DNA of 12,067 nt from Acidiferrobacter sp. Lineage in GTDB: Bacteria > Pseudomonadota > Gammaproteobacteria > Arenicellales > UBA868. Shown in pieces: positions 1-7,444 of this stretch. Each line of letters begins with the position of its first letter. Position 1 is the stretch's first letter. The DNA is taken from contig NZKZ01000193.1 of NCBI GenBank assembly GCA_002694065.1, positions 1 through 12,067 of the forward strand, given 5' to 3'. Position numbers and translations under genes: made by a program. Under the pieces are notes generated by a model that was given only the letters and a program-made list of their open reading frames with translations, was not told the DNA's origin and searched no databases.

Positions 1-925
1 AAGCGCGCAGGCAAAAACCGAGGTCCCGGAAAATACCTTCTTTGGTCGGCGCCGGCCCTTGTCGGACAGACTCTCGAAGGGTCTCTAGTGTGAGGTTTTG
101 CAGTATGCGTAGAGCGCGATCTGCTCCCACTTCTTCACAGAGTCTGGTGAGCGTGGGACTGTCTGGAGTCTCATGGTTTTTCCCCAGACAGTACGAAACA
201 AGAGTGCTGATGGCTGCCACGTTCCCTTTCGTAAGGAGCTCGTTTATTGTTATTGGCCCCAGCCCGGAAAGCAGCAAAGTAGAGAGATCTTTCTCTTCTA
301 TCTCATGTTGTGTACGAAGCCATGCTGAGACGTCAGCCGCCTCGGGCGCAGGGCAGTCAACTCGGATGCAGCGACTGTGAATGGTTGAAGGCAGTCGATA
401 GGGGAAGCTCGTCACCAGAATGAAGTGGGTCTCCCCTGCCGGTTCCTCGAGCACTTTCAACATGGCGTTCGCGGCATTGCGATTCATTGCATCAGCTGCC
501 ACGATCAGCGCGACTTTCCTCCCTCCCAGGCGACTCGTTTCCAGTAGTGCCTCCGACAGCTGCCGCGCGCTGTCCACGCTGATCAGGTTGCTACGTTTGC
601 GTTTCTGACTTGATAGCCCCGGGTCTAAATATCGTTGCGCATGATTCAGTAACGCATCGTGGCAGTCTTCGGTAAGTACTTCCGGCACTATCAGGTGAAG
701 GTCCGGATGGACACTGTTCGAGACTAGATGGCACGATTGGCAGGAACGGCAGGGACCTCCCTCCCCCGGTTGTTCGCAAAGCATTTGTCTCGCCAGGTCG
801 AGGCCCAGGAGATACTTGCCGATAGCGGGCGGCCCGGTAACCAACAGGGCGTGATGCCTGTGGTCATTGCCAAGCAGTTTCTTGCTGCTCGCGATCAGCC
901 AGGGAAGATCCGCTGACTCAATCAA
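1..925 (-). CDS. holB: DNA polymerase III subunit delta' (partial; C-terminus beyond the left edge)
   Basis: This is the delta' subunit of the clamp-loader complex, which helps load the beta sliding clamp onto DNA. My reading of the minus strand gives 308 open codons running off the window; the E. coli protein has 334. Visible marks are a degenerate P-loop at residues 31-37 (GPPAIGK followed by Tyr rather than Ser/Thr), four zinc-ligand cysteines C50, C59, C62 and C65, the stretch NAMLKVLEEP near residue 153, and the SRC motif at 184-186. No ATG exists in this frame before the conserved start region. I chose the TTG at 923-925 because GGAG lies 6 nt upstream and it places PWL as in the E. coli N-terminus. 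It overlaps the tmk stop by 8 nt, so translation is probably coupled. About 27 extra residues (roughly 82-112) separate the zinc module from the following helix compared with E. coli. Family identity is secure; the start is an inference. Confidence 0.93.
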   Translation of the reverse strand, partial: MIESADLPWLIASSKKLLGNDHRHHALLVTGPPAIGKYLLGLDLARQMLCEQPGEGGPCRSCQSCHLVSNSVHPDLHLIVPEVLTEDCHDALLNHAQRYLDPGLSSQKRKRSNLISVDSARQLSEALLETSRLGGRKVALIVAADAMNRNAANAMLKVLEEPAGETHFILVTSFPYRLPSTIHSRCIRVDCPAPEAADVSAWLRTQHEIEEKDLSTLLLSGLGPITINELLTKGNVAAISTLVSYCLGKNHETPDSPTLTRLCEEVGADRALRILQNLTLETLRESVRQGPAPTKEGIFRDLGFCLRA

Positions 926-1550
926 TCGAAACTCCAAACCGTTTCCTAACCAACAGGCTTATGTTTTTATAGAGTTCATCAACCGTCTGGCTGGCGTCGA
1001 GGTTGACCACCCGCTCAATATCTATCGCGGCGATATGGTGGTAGGCCGCGCGAACCCGTTCCTTAAACGCAGACTCCTCAGACTCGAAACGGTCCTGGTT
1101 AGTGCCCCGCCCTCCGGTTCGCTGAATGCTGGCATCGATCGTCAGATCCAGCAGTATGGTCAAATCTGGTTTGAGTCCTCCAGTCGCGATTTTCTCAAGT
1201 GACGCGATCAGGGAGTACGGCAGGCCCCGCCCCCCGCCTTGATAGGCATAACTGGCGTCCGTGTAGCGGTCGCAGAGGACCCAACGGCCTGACTCTAGGG
1301 CAGGCTCAATCACCTCTCTCGTGTGATGCGATCGAGCGGCAAACATCAGCAATACTTCCGTTTCAGCATCCATGGAACTGGCGTGATGTAGCACCCAGTC
1401 TCTGATCTCTTCTGCGAGTTTGGTGCCGCCCGGTTCACGGGTCACCAACGGTGTCTGGCCGGCGCGGGCCAGGGCTTCAGCAAGGAGTTCGATCTGAGTG
1501 GTCTTTCCCGCGCCGTCGCCTCCCTCGAAGGTGATAAAACGACCTCTCAT
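918..1550 (-). CDS. tmk: Thymidylate kinase (dTMP kinase)
   Basis: Tmk phosphorylates dTMP to dTDP with ATP in the cytoplasm, the last shared step to dTTP. The 210-residue protein has the usual length. It shows the P-loop EGGDGAGKTTQ at residues 9-19, the substrate-binding REPGG at 38-42, the DRY motif at 94-96, and a lid with arginines at R144, R148 and R153. The lid arginines together with a P-loop lacking arginine suggest the E. coli-type (class II) enzyme. The ATG at 1550 starts directly before the conserved strand FITFEGG. It lies 18 nt after the mltG stop, and its 3' end overlaps holB. The order mltG-tmk-holB is widespread in gammaproteobacteria. Nothing unusual is seen in the catalytic residues. 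Confidence 0.97.
   Translation of the reverse strand: MRGRFITFEGGDGAGKTTQIELLAEALARAGQTPLVTREPGGTKLAEEIRDWVLHHASSMDAETEVLLMFAARSHHTREVIEPALESGRWVLCDRYTDASYAYQGGGRGLPYSLIASLEKIATGGLKPDLTILLDLTIDASIQRTGGRGTNQDRFESEESAFKERVRAAYHHIAAIDIERVVNLDASQTVDELYKNISLLVRKRFGVSID
932..935 (-). promoter_or_regulatory. Ribosome binding site of holB
   Basis: GGAG on the minus strand, followed by the 6-nt spacer TTTCGA and then TTG. It lies inside the last codons of tmk and supports the TTG start at 923-925; the other in-frame TTG (935-937) overlaps it and has no comparable site. Confidence 0.6.
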
Positions 1551-1568
1551 AACCCGTATGATCTTTTC

Positions 1569-2594
1569 TCACTGACGATATTTTTTGACGGCACGGTTGT
1601 GCTCCTTAAGCGTTTTTGAAAACTTATGTGAGCCATCCCCTTTTGCCATGAAATAGAGATCTTCGGTCGCTAAGGGATTAACTGCCGCGAGAAGCGCTGC
1701 CCGCCCCGGCAGAGAGATCGGACCGGGAGGCAACCCGTTGCGGGTGTAGGTATTGTACGGCGTATCCTTCTTGAGGTGGCTTCTCTTTAAGGGTCCCTTG
1801 AAGTTCGGCCCTAATCCATATATCACTGTAGGATCAGTCTGGAGCCGCATTTTCAAACGGAGTCGGTTGTGAAATACGCCGCTGATACGCGGCATCTCAG
1901 ACTCAAGCATCGCCTCTTTCTGGATGATCGATGCAAGAATTAACGCCTCGTAGGGGCTCTTTAGGAGGAGGTCAGCCGTGCGCGCCTCCCAAGCGCTCGT
2001 GAGTTCCTCCCGCATTTTTTGTGCCGCACGGTCAAGAATACTGAAGTCGTTGTCGCCGCGTAGAAAAAAATAAGTGGCGGGGAAGAATGCCCCTTCTAAA
2101 CTGGGTGCAGTCAACGAAAGATGTTCTGCCAGGGCAGTCTCTGAGGTCTCAGCCAGAGTGCTGGCCAACATTTTTTCTTGTCGGAGCCGCTCCCTGAGTT
2201 GGGAAAATCTCAAGCCCTCAACAATAGTCAGTTTTCGTTGATGAACATCCCCCCTGCTGACCTTGCCCAGAATCTGCCCGGGGCTGGTCTTTTCAGGGAT
2301 AAGGTACTCCCCTGATTTGAATGTCCGAGAGGTCCCACTCAGGACAGCCCAGGCAAGGACAGGCCAACGGGACCCGGCGAGTCCCTCCGAAACCATCTGT
2401 TCTGCCAAAGAGTAAGCCCCGGTGCCGGGAGTGACCAACAGGAACTGCCCGGTCTGGTTTACCGGCGTACGAATGGTCTGATAAAGAAAGATCAGCGAGA
2501 CCCCAAGGCAGCTAAGGGCTACCGCGACCAAAAGACTGGCAAAACTCCACAGGTACCATCGTCGTCCCTGACCCACATTGTTCACGAGCGGCAT
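1569..2594 (-). CDS. mltG: Endolytic murein transglycosylase MltG (YceG-like)
   Basis: MltG is an inner-membrane lytic transglycosylase that cuts nascent peptidoglycan strands and is thought to end glycan chain growth. The 341-residue protein matches the E. coli length (340). It has a short cytoplasmic N-terminus, one membrane segment at about residues 13-40, a LysM-like region at about 50-120, and the YceG catalytic domain from about 120. Conserved stretches are LEGAFFPATYFF (167-178), ASIIQKEA (221-228) with the retained acidic residue E227, and RLQTDPTVIYGLG (250-262). The first Glu of the common EKE motif is Gln here; the second, E227, remains and is my candidate catalytic residue. The start codon has only a weak ribosome binding site. 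It follows fabF after 27 nt; in E. coli pabC lies between these two genes. Confidence 0.95.
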   Translation of the reverse strand: MPLVNNVGQGRRWYLWSFASLLVAVALSCLGVSLIFLYQTIRTPVNQTGQFLLVTPGTGAYSLAEQMVSEGLAGSRWPVLAWAVLSGTSRTFKSGEYLIPEKTSPGQILGKVSRGDVHQRKLTIVEGLRFSQLRERLRQEKMLASTLAETSETALAEHLSLTAPSLEGAFFPATYFFLRGDNDFSILDRAAQKMREELTSAWEARTADLLLKSPYEALILASIIQKEAMLESEMPRISGVFHNRLRLKMRLQTDPTVIYGLGPNFKGPLKRSHLKKDTPYNTYTRNGLPPGPISLPGRAALLAAVNPLATEDLYFMAKGDGSHKFSKTLKEHNRAVKKYRQ

Positions 2595-2621
2595 GTCGTG
2601 GCGGACCGATGTTTTGGAAAA

Positions 2622-3863
2622 TTACAGCAGTGAGAAAACCAGAGTGCCGTTTGTGCCCCCAAAGCCGAAGGAGTTCGATACCGCCGCATTCACAGTGACG
2701 TTTCGCGCTTCATGGGGCACATAGTCGAGATCGCATTCAGGATCAGGGTCGTCCAGATTAATGGTAGGAGGAATGGTTTGATGATGAAGAGTCAGCACCG
2801 AAGCCACCGCTTCGACCCCGCCGGCCGCTCCCAGAAGGTGTCCGATCATCGACTTGTTTGAGCTGACCAGAAGATTTTGAGCGTGACCTTCGAATACCGA
2901 CTTGATGGCAAGGGTTTCAGCAAGGTCGCCAAGTGGCGTGGAAGTCCCATGCGCGTTGATGTAGTCAACCTCGGTGGGATTCACGCCTGCGCTATTCAGT
3001 GCATTTTTCATGCAGCGAGCGGCTCCTTCACCGCCTGCTGCAGGTTGGGTCATGTGGTGCGCATCTCCGCTCATGCCGTAGCCCGCGAGCTCTGCATAAA
3101 TTCGCGCGCCTCGAGCCTTGGCATGTTCAGCGGATTCCAGAACCAATGTCCCAGCCCCCTCCCCCATCACGAAGCCGTCCCGTCCCTGGTCCCACGGGCG
3201 ACTGGCCGTCTCGGGTGATTCGTTGCGGCGGCTCAGCGCCTTGGCTGCCGCAAAGCCCGCCATGGACGTTGGGGTAATTGCAGCTTCTGTGCCGCCGGCG
3301 ATCATGACCTCCGCATCTCCCAGAGCAATCATGCGGGCTGCCTCGCCTATGGCATGGGTTCCTGTCGTGCAGGCGGTCACGACGGCGAGATTCGGACCCT
3401 GGAGTCCAAGCATGATTGAAAGATTGCCGGAGACCATATTGATGATGCTGCTCGGGATATAAAACGGGGATACTTTCCGGGGCCCCTTTTCGGACAGCAG
3501 GTGAGTCGTGGTTTCGATTGTCTCAAGACCGCCGATTCCCGCGCCGATGAGCACACCTACTCGGGTTCGATCGGTGCGCTCCAGATCGAGACCGCTATCG
3601 TCGAACGCCTCCAATCCCGCACAAAGCCCCAACTGGATAAAGCGGTCCATCCGCCGCGCCTCCTTAGCGGCGAGCCGACTCTCAGGATCAAAGTCATCTG
3701 CCTGCCCTGCGATCTGACAGCCAAGGCCCTCCGGATCAAATCGGCTAATCAGTGAAATACCGCTATGCCCGGCGAGAAGGCCTTCCCACGTAGTCCTCGC
3801 ATCCGGACCCAATGGAGAAATACATCCTACACCGGTGACAACAACCTGCCTGAGGTTATGCAT
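2622..3863 (-). CDS. fabF: Beta-ketoacyl-ACP synthase II (KAS II)
   Basis: FabF condenses malonyl-ACP with acyl-ACP, extending the chain by two carbons; in E. coli it also governs conversion of C16:1 to C18:1. The 413 residues match the E. coli length. The Cys-His-His site is visible: C165 in TACTTGTH, H305 in NAHGTST, and H342 in NKSMIGHLLGAAGG, with the catalytic-site lysine K337. The C-terminal SFGFGGTNG glycine-rich loop (398-406) is intact. Two His and an intact Cys separate it from decarboxylase-only homologues. The ATG at 3863 has GGAG about 11 nt upstream, a long spacing, and an in-frame stop lies between that site and the ATG. It is preceded by acpP and a GC-rich hairpin, which may set FabF levels below those of AcpP. 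Confidence 0.97.
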   Translation of the reverse strand: MHNLRQVVVTGVGCISPLGPDARTTWEGLLAGHSGISLISRFDPEGLGCQIAGQADDFDPESRLAAKEARRMDRFIQLGLCAGLEAFDDSGLDLERTDRTRVGVLIGAGIGGLETIETTTHLLSEKGPRKVSPFYIPSSIINMVSGNLSIMLGLQGPNLAVVTACTTGTHAIGEAARMIALGDAEVMIAGGTEAAITPTSMAGFAAAKALSRRNESPETASRPWDQGRDGFVMGEGAGTLVLESAEHAKARGARIYAELAGYGMSGDAHHMTQPAAGGEGAARCMKNALNSAGVNPTEVDYINAHGTSTPLGDLAETLAIKSVFEGHAQNLLVSSNKSMIGHLLGAAGGVEAVASVLTLHHQTIPPTINLDDPDPECDLDYVPHEARNVTVNAAVSNSFGFGGTNGTLVFSLL

Positions 3864-3896
3864 GTTGACCGCTACTCCATGCTCTTTAGCAAAATC

Positions 3897-3936
3897 CCAA
3901 AAACAAAGCCGCCGGGCGCCGGGCGCCGGGCGGCTT
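3897..3936 (-). terminator. Terminator or attenuator between acpP and fabF
   Basis: On the minus strand AAGCCGCC (3929-3936) pairs with GGCGGCTT (3906-3913), enclosing a very GC-rich 15-nt core. The stem is followed by a T-rich tail, TTTGTTTTT (3899-3907 read in reverse). The core includes a 7-bp unit (GGGCGCC on the plus strand) repeated nearly three times. The shape fits a Rho-independent terminator. Because it sits inside the fab gene train, partial read-through is likely: it would let acpP mRNA be made in excess of fabF. The structure is read by eye and its strength was not calculated. Confidence 0.75.
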
Positions 3937-3971
3937 AAGTCTCATTATGTTCAGCGAAGCCTTCAGGTATT

Positions 3972-4211
3972 TCAGCCGCTGGTGTTGGCCTGAATGAACT
4001 CCACCGCCTGCTTTACAGTGGTAATTTTTTCGGCCTCGTCGTCTGGAATCTCGGCATCAAATTCTTCCTCAAGCGCCATCACAAGTTCCACCGTGTCCAG
4101 GGAATCAGCGCCGAGATCATCGACAAACGATGCGTCGGGAGTTACCTGATCTTCGCTTACCCCAAGTTGTTCAACAACGATTTTTTTGACGCGATCTTCA
4201 ACACTGCTCAT
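3972..4211 (-). CDS. acpP: Acyl carrier protein
   Basis: AcpP carries growing acyl chains as thioesters on a 4'-phosphopantetheine arm attached to a serine. The 79-residue acidic protein has the classic site DDLGADSLD, with the modified serine at S37, followed by TVELVMALEEEF, the recognition helix used by Fab enzymes. The length is nearly that of E. coli (78). A strong AGGAGG lies 11 nt before the ATG. It has its own probable promoter in the 221-nt gap upstream and a terminator-like hairpin downstream, which fits the high abundance of this protein in bacteria. No anomalies are seen. Confidence 0.98.
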   Translation of the reverse strand: MSSVEDRVKKIVVEQLGVSEDQVTPDASFVDDLGADSLDTVELVMALEEEFDAEIPDDEAEKITTVKQAVEFIQANTSG

Positions 4212-4246
4212 GAGCTTTCTAGCCTCCTGGGATTTAGAATACCTGC

Positions 4247-4278
4247 GCCGGCTAATGTGATCGGTGCCGGCTGATGTG
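4247..4278. repeat. Imperfect 13-bp direct repeat at the acpP promoter
   Basis: GCCGGCTAATGTG (4247-4259) and GCCGGCTGATGTG (4266-4278) match at 12 of 13 positions with a 19-bp period. The second copy covers the predicted transcription start of acpP. Each copy also begins with the palindrome GCCGGC, so the RNA could fold into a 6-bp stem. The spacing of nearly two helical turns would suit a regulator binding one face of the DNA; no known site was recognised. Confidence 0.5.
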
Positions 4279-4289
4279 CGGATTATAAG

Positions 4290-4308
4290 CCCGCTCGCTG
4301 GAAGCGGG
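4290..4308 (-). other. Small hairpin upstream of the acpP -10 box
   Basis: On the minus strand CCCGCT and AGCGGG form a 6-bp stem with a 7-nt loop, directly before CTTATAAT. It could weakly end transcripts coming from fabG, but the T-run is poor. It could also be a DNA dyad next to the promoter. I cannot decide between these. Confidence 0.35.
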
Positions 4309-4432
4309 ATTAAACCGTATTAGGTCCTTTAAGTCCAATAAATCAGGTGCTTGCGTCGCACGTTAAGGCACGCTAGACACTATATCTTAGTTTCAAATAT
4401 CGCAGAAATAACAGATAGATACAGCAGATTCC

Positions 4433-5170
4433 TCAAGAAGACATATGCATTCCACCGTTAACATGCAGCACTTGGCCGGTGATGTAGGAGGCATCGTCAG
4501 AGACAAGAAATGCGACGGCCTTTGAAATATCCTCTGCCCTGCCCAACCGCGCGAGAGGAATGGCCTCCAGCAATTTGCTACGCTGCTCTTCCACCAATGC
4601 CGAGGTCATGTCTGTGTCAATAAATCCTGGGGCTACTGCGTTAACCGTAATGCCTCGCGATGCGATCTCCAGTGCGAGCGATTTCGTAAAGCCGATCAAT
4701 CCCGCCTTGCTGGCGGCGTAATTGGTCTGCCCGGCGTTACCGGTGGCTCCCACGACGGAGGACAGGTTAATAATCCTCCCATATCTGGCCTTGGTCATGC
4801 CTTTAAGGCAGAGTTTGGTCAGCGCGAAGACAGCCGCAAGGTTCGTGTTAAGAGTCTTTTCCCACTGGGATGGCTTCATGCGCATTAAGAGGTTGTCTTC
4901 AGTCACGCCCGCATTGTTCACCAGAACGGAAATTGGACCAAACTCGTCCGTGATCTCATTGACAACAGATTCAATCTGCTGCAGATCGTTAACGTCCAGA
5001 ACGGCACCCCGGCCTTGAGCTCGGGCGGCTCTCAGGTCGGTGGTAACATTTTCCGCGCTCGCGGGTGATGTCCCTGTGCCGATTACGGTGTGACCCTGCG
5101 TTGCCAGCTCTAGGGCTATTGCTTTGCCGATGCCACGACTTGCGCCTGTGACGAGACAGATCTGAGACAT
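4433..5170 (-). CDS. fabG: 3-oxoacyl-ACP reductase
   Basis: FabG reduces beta-ketoacyl-ACP to beta-hydroxyacyl-ACP with NADPH, the second step in each elongation round. The 245-residue short-chain dehydrogenase has the cofactor motif TGASRGIG (8-15), NNAG (85-88), and the active residues S138, Y151 and K155 with N110, numbers identical to those I know for E. coli FabG. The C-terminal TGQVLHVNGG is typical. The ATG has AAGGAA 7 nt upstream and lies 18 nt after fabH. The usual upstream neighbour fabD is absent here. The fab-cluster context makes FabG, rather than another SDR, a firm call. Confidence 0.97.
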   Translation of the reverse strand: MSQICLVTGASRGIGKAIALELATQGHTVIGTGTSPASAENVTTDLRAARAQGRGAVLDVNDLQQIESVVNEITDEFGPISVLVNNAGVTEDNLLMRMKPSQWEKTLNTNLAAVFALTKLCLKGMTKARYGRIINLSSVVGATGNAGQTNYAASKAGLIGFTKSLALEIASRGITVNAVAPGFIDTDMTSALVEEQRSKLLEAIPLARLGRAEDISKAVAFLVSDDASYITGQVLHVNGGMHMSS

Positions 5171-5188
5171 GATGTTGTTCCTTGAGTT

Positions 5189-6160
5189 TTAAATCTGCAC
5201 CAACATGCTGCCCCAGGTGAATCCCCCACCGAAGGCTTCGAATATCACCTTGTCACCCGACCGGATCCGCCCATCCCTGATCGCAGCATCAAACGCTAGA
5301 GGGACAGAGGCGGCCGAGGTGTTCCCATGTTTGTCAATTGTGACTACCACTTGGTCCATGCTGAGATCCAGTCGTTTAGCTATGGCCTTAATGATTCGGA
5401 TATTGGCCTGGTGTGGTACGAGCCAGTTAATCTCGCCTTTCTCGATTCCGTTTGCGTCAAGAATCTCGATTACTGCATCCCCAAGGGTTGAGACCGCCCA
5501 CCGGAACACTTCTTTGCCCTGCATTTCGGTATAGGCCCGCCCGTCAAGCACCTCTTGAAAGGCGGTTGACACACCGACCGGTACGCAGAGTAAATCTTTA
5601 TAAGCGCCATCTGCATGAATGTGGCTGGAAAGAATTCCTGGCGAATCTGATGCTTCGACGACCATGGCGCCGGCCCCGTCACCGAAGAGAACGCACGTTG
5701 TCCTGTCCTCCCAGTTAAGTATTCGGGAGAATGTCTCTGCTCCCACGACCAGGGCACAACGACTGGCTCCTGTTGCAACATATCGATAGACAACATCGAG
5801 TGCGTAAAGAAAGCCAGCGCAAACTGCCTGGACATCGAATGCGGGGCACCCATGGATCCCTAATCTCTCCTGAAGCAGGCAGGCAGTACTCGGGAAAACC
5901 TGGTCCGCTGTAGTGGTGGCCACTACAATCAGATCGACCTCGGAGGCGGAGCGCCCCGCACTTTGAAGCGCCTCGCGTGATGCGGCAAGCGCCAGATCGG
6001 AAGTGAATTCTCCTTCGGCGGCAATATGTCTTTGACGGATACCGCTTCTCGAGAAGATCCACTCTTCGGTCGTATCGACAATCTTCTCGAGGTCCTTATT
6101 GGTGAGCACTTTTGCGGGGAGATAGGATCCCGAGCCGGTAATGCGGGCTGAGATCGTCAT
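5189..6160 (-). CDS. fabH: Beta-ketoacyl-ACP synthase III
   Basis: FabH starts fatty-acid synthesis by condensing acetyl-CoA (or a related primer) with malonyl-ACP. The 323-residue thiolase-fold protein shows the Cys-His-Asn triad: C114 in AVCAGFLYAL, H250 in VPHQANIRI and N280 in KHGNTSAAS. The end GGGFTWGSML is typical of FabH. The ATG overlaps the plsX stop (ATGA), so translation is probably coupled; no strong ribosome binding site of its own is seen. The order plsX-fabH is standard in enterobacteria and many other gammaproteobacteria, whereas the Pseudomonas aeruginosa cluster lacks fabH. Primer preference cannot be read from the sequence. Confidence 0.97.
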   Translation of the reverse strand: MTISARITGSGSYLPAKVLTNKDLEKIVDTTEEWIFSRSGIRQRHIAAEGEFTSDLALAASREALQSAGRSASEVDLIVVATTTADQVFPSTACLLQERLGIHGCPAFDVQAVCAGFLYALDVVYRYVATGASRCALVVGAETFSRILNWEDRTTCVLFGDGAGAMVVEASDSPGILSSHIHADGAYKDLLCVPVGVSTAFQEVLDGRAYTEMQGKEVFRWAVSTLGDAVIEILDANGIEKGEINWLVPHQANIRIIKAIAKRLDLSMDQVVVTIDKHGNTSAASVPLAFDAAIRDGRIRSGDKVIFEAFGGGFTWGSMLVQI

Positions 6161-7197
6161 GCCAGGCCTGCTTGGGTCATATCGGCCAGAGACACTCCCA
6201 GGTCATGTCTGATATGTCCGACAAGATCTTTTTGGGCTGCCAGCCGCGCGGTGTCAATGGCGTGAGAGAACGCGACTCCGTCCACATTGCCATGACTCTT
6301 GACCACCGTTCCGTTCAGTCCCAATAAAACCGCGCCGTTGTAGGTGCGGTGATCAAAGCGGTTCTTGAACGACTTGAGAACAGGTGCAGCGATCAGACCG
6401 GAGAGACGGGTCAGCAGATTCCGCCCGAATTCCTCGCGGATCACCCGAGTCAACATCTGCGCTAAGCCCTCACTGGTTTTAAGCGCCACGTTTCCTGCAA
6501 AACCGTCGGTCACGATCAATTGGACAGTGCCATTGAAAATATCATCACCCTCGACATAACCCACGTAATTGAGCGTACTCGACTTTAATAGCTCATTAGC
6601 AGATTTAATCACTTCACTGCCCTTGATCTCTTCACTGCCGACGTTAAGCAGACCAACGCTGGGGCGATCAATTCCTTCGATCGTTCTGACCATGCTCTCA
6701 CCCATCAGAGCGAATTGCATGAGAATCTCGGCGGGGCTGTCGATGTTGGCCCCAAGATCAAGCATATGCACATGGCCATGGGTTCGGGGCAGTGTCGAGA
6801 TAATTGCCGGACGGTCGATGTTCGAAAGCGTCTTCAAGACAAACCGTGCCGTGGCAACCAGGGCTCCGGTATTACCCGCGCTGACACAGGCATCGACATC
6901 GCCTGATCCAAGGAGGTTCAACGCAACACGCATTGACGAGTCTTTCTTGAAGCGAAGCGCCGAGGCAGGCGACTCGTGCATATCCACGGACTCGGTGGTG
7001 TGGACGATTTCAATCCGATGCGAATCCACTGATGCATCGAGAGCCGCGAGGGTGCGTTTTTCGTCTCCGACCAGAACGCAGTGAAGGTCGGGGTGGCGCT
7101 TCAGTGCGATCCCAACCCCTGTAGCGGTCACTTGCAGACCGCGGTCCCCGCCCATCATGTCGATGGAGAGCGTCAATCGGTCTTTGGAAGGAGTCAC
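6157..7197 (-). CDS. plsX: Phosphate acyltransferase PlsX
   Basis: PlsX converts acyl-ACP and phosphate to acyl-phosphate, which feeds the PlsY acyltransferase at the membrane and so links fatty-acid to phospholipid synthesis. The 346-residue protein has the family start LTLSIDMMGGD at residues 8-18, the conserved SAGNTGAL near residue 107, and DGFAGNVALK near 231. The start codon is GTG (7195-7197) with a modest GGA-containing site close upstream. Compared with E. coli it has about four extra residues before RLTL, so a start slightly further in cannot be ruled out. It follows rpmF after 46 nt and overlaps fabH by 4 nt. Confidence 0.96.
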   Translation of the reverse strand: MTPSKDRLTLSIDMMGGDRGLQVTATGVGIALKRHPDLHCVLVGDEKRTLAALDASVDSHRIEIVHTTESVDMHESPASALRFKKDSSMRVALNLLGSGDVDACVSAGNTGALVATARFVLKTLSNIDRPAIISTLPRTHGHVHMLDLGANIDSPAEILMQFALMGESMVRTIEGIDRPSVGLLNVGSEEIKGSEVIKSANELLKSSTLNYVGYVEGDDIFNGTVQLIVTDGFAGNVALKTSEGLAQMLTRVIREEFGRNLLTRLSGLIAAPVLKSFKNRFDHRTYNGAVLLGLNGTVVKSHGNVDGVAFSHAIDTARLAAQKDLVGHIRHDLGVSLADMTQAGLA

Positions 7198-7243
7198 GCT
7201 TTCCAGCCGAAAGCCCCTCGGCGGGGTCAGCAGCAGATATTGG

Positions 7244-7429
7244 CTAGGCTTCCGATTCGGGTTCCTGGATTACTTTTCGGCCACGATAGTAGCCGTCTGC
7301 AGTCACATGGTGTCGCCGGTGCAGTTCGCCTGTTACAGGGTCAGTGGACAAAGTTGCCTTATCGAGGCCGTCGTGAGATCGGCGCATTCCACGCTTTGAA
7401 GGTGTCTTTCTATTTTGCTGTACGGCCAT
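7244..7429 (-). CDS. rpmF: 50S ribosomal protein L32
   Basis: L32 is a small protein of the large ribosomal subunit. The 61 residues contain the hallmark start MAVQQNRKTPSKRGMRRSHD and the later HHVTADGYYRGRKV, nearly identical to E. coli L32 (57 aa). It has a slightly longer acidic tail, and it lacks the zinc-binding cysteine pairs found in some L32 forms. It is the first gene of the minus-strand lipid gene train. The usual upstream partner yceD is missing. The ribosome binding site is weak (GAG about 9 nt from the ATG). Confidence 0.97.
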   Translation of the reverse strand: MAVQQNRKTPSKRGMRRSHDGLDKATLSTDPVTGELHRRHHVTADGYYRGRKVIQEPESEA

Positions 7430-7444
7430 ATCTGTACTCGCCAG

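Larger units (their letters stand above)
4212..4432 (-). promoter_or_regulatory. fabG-acpP intergenic region with probable acpP promoter
   Basis: No coding sequence is seen. A perfect sigma-70 type -10 box, TATAAT, lies on the minus strand at 4282-4287, giving an expected start near 4275 and an acpP leader of about 64 nt. No good -35 box lies 17 nt upstream; the spacer instead holds a small hairpin. A second candidate is TTGGAC (4333-4338) with TTTAAT (4309-4314), 18 nt apart. The assignment rests only on consensus matches. Confidence 0.5.

Noticed and set aside
42..380. 112-codon plus-strand open frame near the left edge
   Set aside because: Antisense to holB, whose minus-strand frame is open across the whole stretch with zinc and SRC motifs.
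5470..6062. Two minus-strand open frames of 127 and 115 codons
   Set aside because: They overlap fabH in another frame. FabH has its full catalytic triad and length, so these are shadows.
6569..7084. 171-codon plus-strand open frame
   Set aside because: Entirely antisense to plsX, whose family motifs are intact; it is a shadow frame with low-complexity Ser/Arg content.
7198..7243. CCCC/GGGG and GCCGA/TCGGC pairings between rpmF and plsX considered as an attenuator
   Set aside because: The stems are only 4-5 bp, mutually exclusive and lack a T-tail; the gap may simply be a spacer.
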